NCBI RefSeq assembly: GCF_037975245.1
Contig: NC_092565.1
Span: forward strand, 19,073,999-19,137,998
Source of the DNA: Apostichopus japonicus
Lineage: Eukaryota; Echinodermata; Holothuroidea; Aspidochirotida; Stichopodidae
Direction of reading: 5' to 3'
Length of the DNA: 64,000 nucleotides
A program made the position numbers and the translations under genes. The notes below the pieces were generated by a model. That model did not search any database and was not told the origin of the DNA. It was given only the letters and a program-made list of their open reading frames with translations. Of the stretch, positions 58,201 to 64,000 are shown piece after piece. Every line of letters begins with the position of its first letter. Positions within the stretch are counted from its first letter, which is position 1.

Positions 58201-58646
58201 CAAGATATGTTCCATAGTATTGGAAAACTGGCCATTTTTATTGCAGCTATCCACTCTTGTCCATGAGGTTTTTGGAAATAATCTTTTGTGTTGGAAATAT
58301 TTAGCGCAATATATGGAGAACCTGCTCAAATAACGAGTGAATTCTGCTTGACCCAACCCAAAACATTTCATTGGGATGTTGAGGGAATGTCAAAGATTCT
58401 TTGCACTGATGAGCTTCTTGGGTTAGGGGCGATATTTTCCCTCCCATCGAAAAACACTGAAGCTGAGTTAAAAAACTCTTTGCATTAAAACAAGACGAAG
58501 CATTCCCTTTAAAGTATGTCAGGTATATTCATCAGTTAGGCATGCTTGCACAGTCAACATTTTTCTTCCATCGAAAGTTTAATTTTTCTAAAGCAATTGT
58601 TCAGCACGGCTGTGCTCTAGTTGTTTCTGAGTTTTTGTCAGGTCCA
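55291..58646. other. Convergent intergenic region and likely 3' UTR of the minus-strand gene
   Basis: No gene is supported between the two stops. Minus-strand AATAAA signals (TTTATT on +) occur at 58237-58242, about 405 nt past the minus-strand stop, and at 57212-57217; either could end that gene. The rest is AT-rich single-copy-looking sequence with T and A runs. Confidence 0.6.
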
Positions 58647-58940
58647 TTAATTCCTATTGAGTGGTTGAGAGAGCTCCTCGATACGTGGCGGGCATCTGGC
58701 TTTCTTCGCTGCCTCGCTGACGATGAAGGCGTCGGGGTTGAACTGCACATGGTCCATGGTGGCTCTTTCAATCGGCTTGGACAGTTCGTGGGTCCTGGAG
58801 GTAGCGTGGGCCCGCAAGGCAGACTTGCGGACTTCCCATAGAGTTGATCGAGCCGGGAGAAAGCCGTCGGCCACTCCTTTCGGTTTTGAGAGTTCAATCT
58901 GTCTAGTCGATGCTGTTGCTTGTTTTGCTGTTGGAGAAAC
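58647..58940 (-). CDS. THEG: THEG-like terminal exon
   Basis: Acceptor (minus) GATCTCTTTTCAG; 97 codons then TAA (plus 58647-58649). It holds three repeat cores, RQIELSKPK, RTHELSKPI and RIEELSQPL, and spacers STLWEVRKSAL and VQFNPDAFIVSEAA. Phase 0 joins the previous exon. Confidence 0.88.
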   Translation of the reverse strand, partial: VSPTAKQATASTRQIELSKPKGVADGFLPARSTLWEVRKSALRAHATSRTHELSKPIERATMDHVQFNPDAFIVSEAAKKARCPPRIEELSQPLNRN

Positions 58941-61900
58941 CTGAAAAGAGATCGAATGTTTTACTTCACGGAAGTCAACAACTGCATCCAACATTTTCAT
59001 CAAGCTTAAAATTATGAAATATTATGAGAAGAAGCAATTTTCCAGAGGTTATCATACTCTCATCTATTTCTGTACAATGGAGAAATCATAAATAATCATG
59101 AAGGTTAACTGTCTCAACACCGTTAATTCCATGGGGAATGTCTGTTGAAGTATACACATAAGTGACCAGTAGTTTAACTTTATAGCATATTTTGAGGGCT
59201 TGAGGTAATACAGATGTCTCTTATAGTTGCTATGGAGCTAGGAGCTGGGAAATAGGGATTGTTCTACACATCACAACAATCAAGTATGGAAAGAATCAAA
59301 AACAAGTTTCTATTAAAAATCATGATTTTGGGGAGAGGGTGAGGTGTTGCTTTGCTGGCTAGACTAAAACAGGTGCAACGTAGAATATTGTATAGCCTTC
59401 AGTGAAGACATGTGCTCCCTCGGTAAGAGGGGGGAGGGGGTGGGGGAAATGCTCATCTTACCGGCCACTTTGGTTCCCTAAATGGCCCATGTGGTCTGCT
59501 CTTGGGTCTTGCCAATTGTTCAACTCTCGCTGAAGCCCGCCCTTTCTTGGCATTGTCGCTGACTAGAGACTCAACCTGAAGGAAAATATAAAACAGACTG
59601 GTTGTCCTGGTAAAACATTTTAAAACAAGGACAGCTTGTCATGTCATGATGGAGCTTCAGTTATAGGAAGATATTATGAACATGGCAAACAACTTACATA
59701 TTACATACTTTTTGTCATGCAGCTTAAAACTTCCAATTTTAAATATTTTGCCAGCAAAGCAAGCATCAAAATACTAACATGCTTGGTTTGATCTCATATG
59801 CATAAATTTTGTTGGTGAATAACACTGACACTTACACTTCAAAAGGTAATTTAGATCTGGCTAGTACAGCCAGAAATGACACAGAACACCCATACCATGG
59901 TATATGAATCATTTCTGGTTACCTGTCTGGGTAATTCGTAATCTCTGTGAGGTGATCCGGCTAGTACAGCCAGACACCACATAAATCACCCATACCATGG
60001 TATATGAAATCATTTCTGGTTACCTGTCTGGGTAATTCATAAGATCTGTGAGGTAATTTAGATTGAGCTTGTACAGCCAGACAAACCACAGAACACCCAT
60101 AACATGGTATATGAAATCGTTTCTAGTTACCTGTCTGGGTAATTCGTAATCTCTGTGAGGTGATTCGGCTAGTACAGCCAGACACCACATAAATCACCCA
60201 TACCATGGTATATGAATTCATTTCTGGTTACCTGTCTAAGTAATTCATAATCTCTGTAAGGTAATTTAGATCTGGCTAGTACAGCCAGACACCATACAAA
60301 TCACCCATACCATGGTACATGAAATCATTACTGGTTACCTGTCTGGGTAATTCGTAATCTCTGTGAGGTGATCCGGCTAGTACAACCAGACACCACATAA
60401 ATCACCCATACCATGGTATATGAATTCATTTCTGGTTACCTGTCTGGGTAATTCGTAATCTCTGTGAGGTGTTTTAGGCCTGACTAGTACAGCCAGACAC
60501 CACACAAATTACCCATACCATGGTATATGAAATCATTTCTGGTTACCTGTCTGGGTAATTCATAATATCTGTGAGGTAATTTAGATCAAGCTAGTACAGC
60601 CAGTCACCATACAAATCACCCATACCATGGTACATGAAATCATTTCTAGTTACCTGTCTGGGTAATTCGTAATCTCTGTGAGGTAATTTAGATCGGGCTA
60701 GTACAGCCAGACACCATACAAATCACCCATACCATGGTACATGAAATCATTTCTAGTTACCTGTCTGGGTAATTCGTAATCTCTGTGAGGTGTTTTTGGC
60801 CTGGCTAGTTGTTCCAGTCTATCCTTTTCCTTTGCTTTCTGTGCTGCATCAGACACCGTCCAGACTGGAGACTCACGACCACAACTGAAGGAATGCTTGG
60901 CTCTGAAAGATAATTAAAGAACATGTGATTATTACCTTTAAGACAATACCAAGCCTATTCAATTACTAACACACACAGAACATTTGCATGACCATAGTTG
61001 TACATTACAGGGTTCTCATGAACTAGCTGGAATACATCATTCCCCTATAACATATGAGTACTTCTTACCTATCTTCCTGGTACAGAGGTGGTAGTGACTT
61101 GGTCTGAGCTAGCTGTACATTACAGTTTTCTCATAAACTACTACTTACCTATCTTCCTGGTACAGAGGTGGTAGTGACTTGGTCTGAGCTAGTTGTACAT
61201 TACATGTTTCTCATAAACTAGCTGGAATACATCATTCCCCTATAACATCTATGCACAACTTACCTATCTTCCTGGTACAGAGGTGGTAGTGACTTGGTCT
61301 GAGCTAAGGAAACTATTCTATCGGAGGGCTCTGTCTTCATGGCTAGTGGACTGACATCCCAGATTACAGAGTTGCGTCCACAGCTAAATACATGAATACG
61401 TCTGTACGATTTGAGAAGAAAAGCACATGTCAATGTATTATATAAATAAAAACTGCAATCTTCTTAAATCAAGAAGGCAATTAAAATAGGCCTTTCAGCA
61501 CAATTATAGGTCAGGCAGGCAGAAAAATTCAGAATCTAATAAGTTGAGTTCAGCAGCAACTATACAATCCTCTGAATCTTGCTGTAATTTTCTTGCCAAC
61601 TCCTGCTCTTCAAGCAATGATCTCCCAAAACTACCCTCGCTGATCAACGCCAAGGGTGCACTACGTTAAATAGATCACTCTGGATTCAGAGGTACAGAGA
61701 AAGTGCTAATGTTGTGAGGAGACAAGTAAGCAAGGCAGCGAAGTCAATTTATAAAACCTTCCAGTTGTTCTGTGAGGTTCATCAACACAAAGAGTGGATG
61801 TATACCAACACTAGAATGTATTCGTACTGTTTCTATCTGAGTCTATTGAAGCGTGAGGTCGCAGAACACGCTTGTCTTTATGGATTTTCTGTCCCTTAAT

Positions 61901-64000
61901 GAAACACAATTAATTAATCACGAAACAAAAACGGGATTATAAACACCAACAATCACAGGAGTCTAGTTCCACAAGTATCCCCAACTTGTCTTGTGCACAT
62001 TGATGACATGATATGTTTTGGAGTGCACACCACCTGTATCAGTGAAACGACAATAAAGTGGAACGGCCTGCTACTGGCCTCTCGTCCATCACAAAATATT
62101 TGAGATAACAAAGTTTACTGTCTCATTGAAAGACTTATTACTCACTCTTTCCCATCTAGGGTATGTCTAAAGTTTTTCTTAGGAACTGATAATTCCTCCA
62201 CCCTCTTTGAAGATTCTGCCTCCAGTGCTGCGGGGCTGATGGGCCACATTGTCTCCTGATTTCCCCAAACCAGCTTGGGCCTGTTTGATCAGAGAACAAA
62301 AATATTGTCATATTTGAAATCATTTCCAAATGGCTACTATTGTGTCCACTAGCATGAAAATTTCAATTCCAGTATTATGAATAGGGTCTCACAGTACCAT
62401 CAAATTGGTCTTTATACAATATAATTAAGAAACTTTTGTTGAGAACAGCATGGAAATGGAACAGACATAGAAAGCTTGTATTAGTCCTGTAAGGAGGAGA
62501 AGTATTAAATTGATGGTATGGCTTGATATTTTTAATGAAAGATTATGTACTAATATATACTTAATATATAATAAAAGGTACTAAATAACACTAAGCTCAA
62601 TAGAGCAGTCAGAGTGCAGTAGTAGAGTAGAGATATGTAAGGTATAATGCATTTAAAGCATTTTCCACTTGATGGCATTTTGTTGCTTTGACCTTATGTA
62701 TAAGGGGTAAACCCCAAAACCATGTTAGGGTGTGATCAAGCAACAATACTTGCCTTCCTCAGGGTCAACGCCTGCCCGTAAGATTTGGAAGGAAGAGGTG
62801 AAAGGCGTTGAACCGAAGGAAGGTTAATGAGGGCGCTTTGCAATAGTAGAGGGCGGAGATGGGTATCAAAGAGAGAAGGAGCGTCATTAATTATTAAAAC
62901 TCACCCAACGCTGGTCAGCCATATTGTCTTGTTAGTTTTTGGTTCTGCTAAATAAATACATCTCTCTCTGTAAACAATAGAAAAAAGAATATATTAAAAT
63001 TCAATTTTGAGACAATAAAGAATAAATTTTAGGCAAAACAAATGCAGTTTGATAATCACAAACATAAACAATCATTTGAACAATTTGTTTACAAAAAATG
63101 GCAATGCCTGAAGAATCAGTCAAAGTGGCTGGACTACTTAGTTTAACTAGGGAGTTGTTAGGGAACATAGAGACCATTTAATACCATTGTACATCAGAGA
63201 CAACATACAAATCAATATATAGCCTTTTGTCACTTGAAACTTTTCAAGGCCACATGTTATTGGATTTAGCCCTTTGTGTGTGCTGTTGCTAATGTGATGT
63301 TAGATCAGTTAAATGAGCATCTCTTTTTATGACAGTTTTTATCATTTCATGAAACAATCGATAATAAACAAGCAGGTTTTTTTTTTTTTAGTAGGGGGAG
63401 ACAGGTAACTCAACAAAGACGTGGCTAATTTTAGGATGCAACTATTTCACAAAACATAATTAATGCAAAAAAAAAAGGAAATTCAAGTGACCGTTCAAAA
63501 GTTTTCTAGAAGTCAAGAATAGGAAGACCTAGAACATTTTTGCAACTTCTGAATTGAAAATGCTGGTAATTTTGCCACCATTTCATAATTAATGATAATA
63601 ATTTGTGAGCATGATGATTGACTTCTCAAAACCATTATTAGTTTCAAACTATTTTCAATTCCGTGAACTACTAATGATGCCTTACAACTAATCGTCTAGA
63701 ATGGTCACTCAAATGCTGAATCTTCAACAAGTATTTAACTACCACCCCGGAAAGTACTGTTACCTAACTGAAACATTAACTTGTCTGATGAACACTCCAA
63801 AATGTCTGGAAGTAACTTGAAGATACAGAACCAGTAGAAAAATACTTTTGAAATCTAATTTCAGCATGCCAACATTTGGGACAAATATTGATTGATCTCT
63901 AATTTCTAAATTACCTTTCCATAGATTTTCCACAAAACCAAAATACCAAAAGTAAGAACAACAACGTTTACATACCTTCCTCTCAAGTTACTGTAATTGT
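58647..64000 (-). CDS. THEG: THEG/SPMAP2-like repeat protein, 5'-partial, seven exons
   Basis: The coding join on the minus strand, 5' to 3', is 64000-63976 (partial), 62967-62905, 62280-62146, 61383-61264, 60902-60761, 59575-59462, 58940-58647. All visible introns are GT-AG and phases agree (2, 2, 2, 2, 0, 0). The visible protein is about 297 residues of a loose 35-45-residue repeat whose core is R(I/V)xxL(A/S)xPK: YLAEPK, RVEELSVPK, RIVSLAQTK, RLEQLARPK, RVEQLARPK, RQIELSKPK, RTHELSKPI, RIEELSQPL. Between cores are W-[DPT]-V-S-x-A segments (SVIWDVSPLA, SPVWTVSDAA, TMWPISPAA). This is the THEG repeat of the testis protein THEG (sperm microtubule-associated protein 2). In mammals it is expressed in haploid germ cells; a sperm flagellar microtubule role is inferred. 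The start codon lies beyond 64000. Confidence 0.82.
59462..59575 (-). CDS. THEG: THEG-like exon with RVEQLARPK
   Basis: A 114-bp exon, phase 0-0 (38 codons), minus acceptor ATTTTCCTTCAG, donor CCG/GTAAGA. It encodes NAKKGRASARVEQLARPKSR and HGPFREPKWP. Confidence 0.87.
59850..60800 (-). repeat. Nine-copy 101/107-bp tandem array carrying an exon end and 5' splice site
   Basis: The anchor CATACCATGGTA (one copy reads CATAACATGGTA) occurs at 59891, 59991, 60098, 60199, 60306, 60407, 60514, 60621 and 60728, a spacing of 100, 107, 101, 107, 101, 107, 107, 107. Each unit contains, on the minus strand, the exon tail ACCTCACAGAGATTACGAAT and CCCAGACAG followed by GTAAC, then intron. Only the copy at the high-coordinate end is joined to the real exon (60761-60902); the other eight lie in its downstream intron as decoy donors. 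The alternating 101/107 lengths come from a 6-bp difference near CTAGTACAGCC. Confidence 0.96.
60761..60902 (-). CDS. THEG: THEG-like exon with RLEQLARPK
   Basis: A 142-bp exon (phase 2 in, phase 0 out), minus acceptor AATTATCTTTCAG, donor AGACAG/GTAACT. It encodes AKHSFSCGRESPVWTVSDAA then DRLEQLARPKTPHRDYELP. Its 3' end and donor seed the nine-copy array. Confidence 0.87.
61064..61300 (-). repeat. Three-copy array carrying an exon end and 5' splice site
   Basis: On the plus strand the block CTTACCTATCTTCCTGGTAC with GTGGTAGTGACTTGG occurs with donors at 61068, 61148 and 61263, spacing 80 and 115 bp (a 35-bp difference). On the minus strand this is an exon tail CTGTACCAGGAAGATAG/GTAAG. Only the 61263 donor is joined to the full exon; the other two lie in its intron. 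Confidence 0.94.
61264..61383 (-). CDS. THEG: THEG-like exon with RIVSLAQTK
   Basis: A 120-bp exon (phase 2 in, phase 2 out), minus acceptor CATGTATTTAG, donor GATAG/GTAAGT. It encodes CGRNSVIWDVSPLAMKTEPS and RIVSLAQTKSLPPLYQED. Confidence 0.86.
61384..62145 (-). other. THEG-like intron (0.76 kb)
   Basis: Nothing exon-like or repetitive is seen. Confidence 0.7.
62146..62280 (-). CDS. THEG: THEG-like exon with RVEELSVPK
   Basis: A 135-bp exon (phase 2 in, phase 2 out), minus acceptor CTGATCAAACAG, donor AAAGA/GTGAGT. It encodes PKLVWGNQETMWPISPAALE and KRVEELSVPKKNFRHTLDGK. Confidence 0.88.
62905..62967 (-). CDS. THEG: THEG-like short exon with YLAEPK
   Basis: A 63-bp exon (phase 2 in, phase 2 out), minus acceptor TTGTTTACAG, donor GTTGG/GTGAGT. 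It encodes ERCIYLAEPKTNKTIWLTSV. I chose this acceptor over the two AGs 22-25 nt downstream because it alone keeps phase with the upstream piece. Confidence 0.75.
62968..63975 (-). other. THEG-like intron (1.0 kb)
   Basis: AT-rich with T and A runs (about 63378 and 63467). No exon is seen. Confidence 0.65.
63976..64000 (-). CDS. THEG: THEG-like partial exon cut by the window edge
   Basis: The minus-strand donor GAGGAAG/GTATGT is at 63975. The only open frame reads NYSNLRG plus a split Arg and ends in phase 2, which matches the next exon. Too short to support alone. Confidence 0.5.

Noticed and set aside
58601-58944. Other frames over the THEG-like terminal exon (plus and minus)
   Set aside because: Only the frame ending at 58647 carries the ELSKPK repeats and matches the phase of the upstream exons.

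Overview
The window is animal nuclear DNA: genes are split by GT-AG introns, the introns look AT-rich, and they hold minisatellites, a tRNA-derived SINE, a hAT-type MITE and many long G or C homopolymer runs. No prokaryotic, phage or CRISPR feature is present. The single-copy-type KDM3 gene, the tRNA-SINE with an 'AAAGCGCTTTGAGAC'-like tail and dispersed AGGTCAAAGGTCA and TAGGCCT repeat sequence suggest an invertebrate deuterostome, most likely an echinoderm. The species cannot be fixed from the sequence alone.

Layout. Positions 1-10436 hold no exon I can support (an upstream intron or 5' flank, with a large pyrimidine minisatellite at 1755-2306). From 10437 to 54429 on the + strand lie 19 exons of one gene, a KDM3-family JmjC histone H3K9 demethylase. 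Spliced, they give 7,599 nt, or 2,532 codons plus a stop, with no frame break across 18 introns. The N-terminal exon(s) lie upstream of the window. The N-terminal half resembles JMJD1C, and the zinc finger and JmjC end resembles KDM3B, as expected of the unduplicated ancestor. After a 4.2 kb gap, a second gene runs convergently on the - strand (58647 to beyond 64000). It has seven exons, the first cut by the window edge, and encodes a THEG/SPMAP2-like protein made of short repeats of the LARPK/ELSKPK type.

How the parts relate. KDM3 proteins act in the nucleus on H3K9me1/2 using Fe(II) and 2-oxoglutarate; here the two His and one Asp iron ligands are intact. THEG proteins are sperm microtubule-associated repeat proteins. 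The genes are tail to tail and probably unrelated in pathway, although vertebrate KDM3 members and THEG both matter in male germ cells.

Most unusual feature. At three separate exons (one in KDM3, two in the THEG-like gene) a tandem array has grown from the exon's 3' end, its 5' splice site and adjacent intron, leaving extra copies of the donor site just downstream of the real one (3 copies of 82 bp; 9 copies of 101/107 bp; 3 copies of 80/115 bp). In the KDM3 case the copies keep an open 57-nt phase-0 segment, and their only two differences are synonymous. Other notable items are a 660-bp hAT-like MITE with a perfect 8-bp target duplication, a 19-bp-arm perfect palindrome, and a roughly 690-bp array of a 21-bp unit carrying an octamer-like motif.
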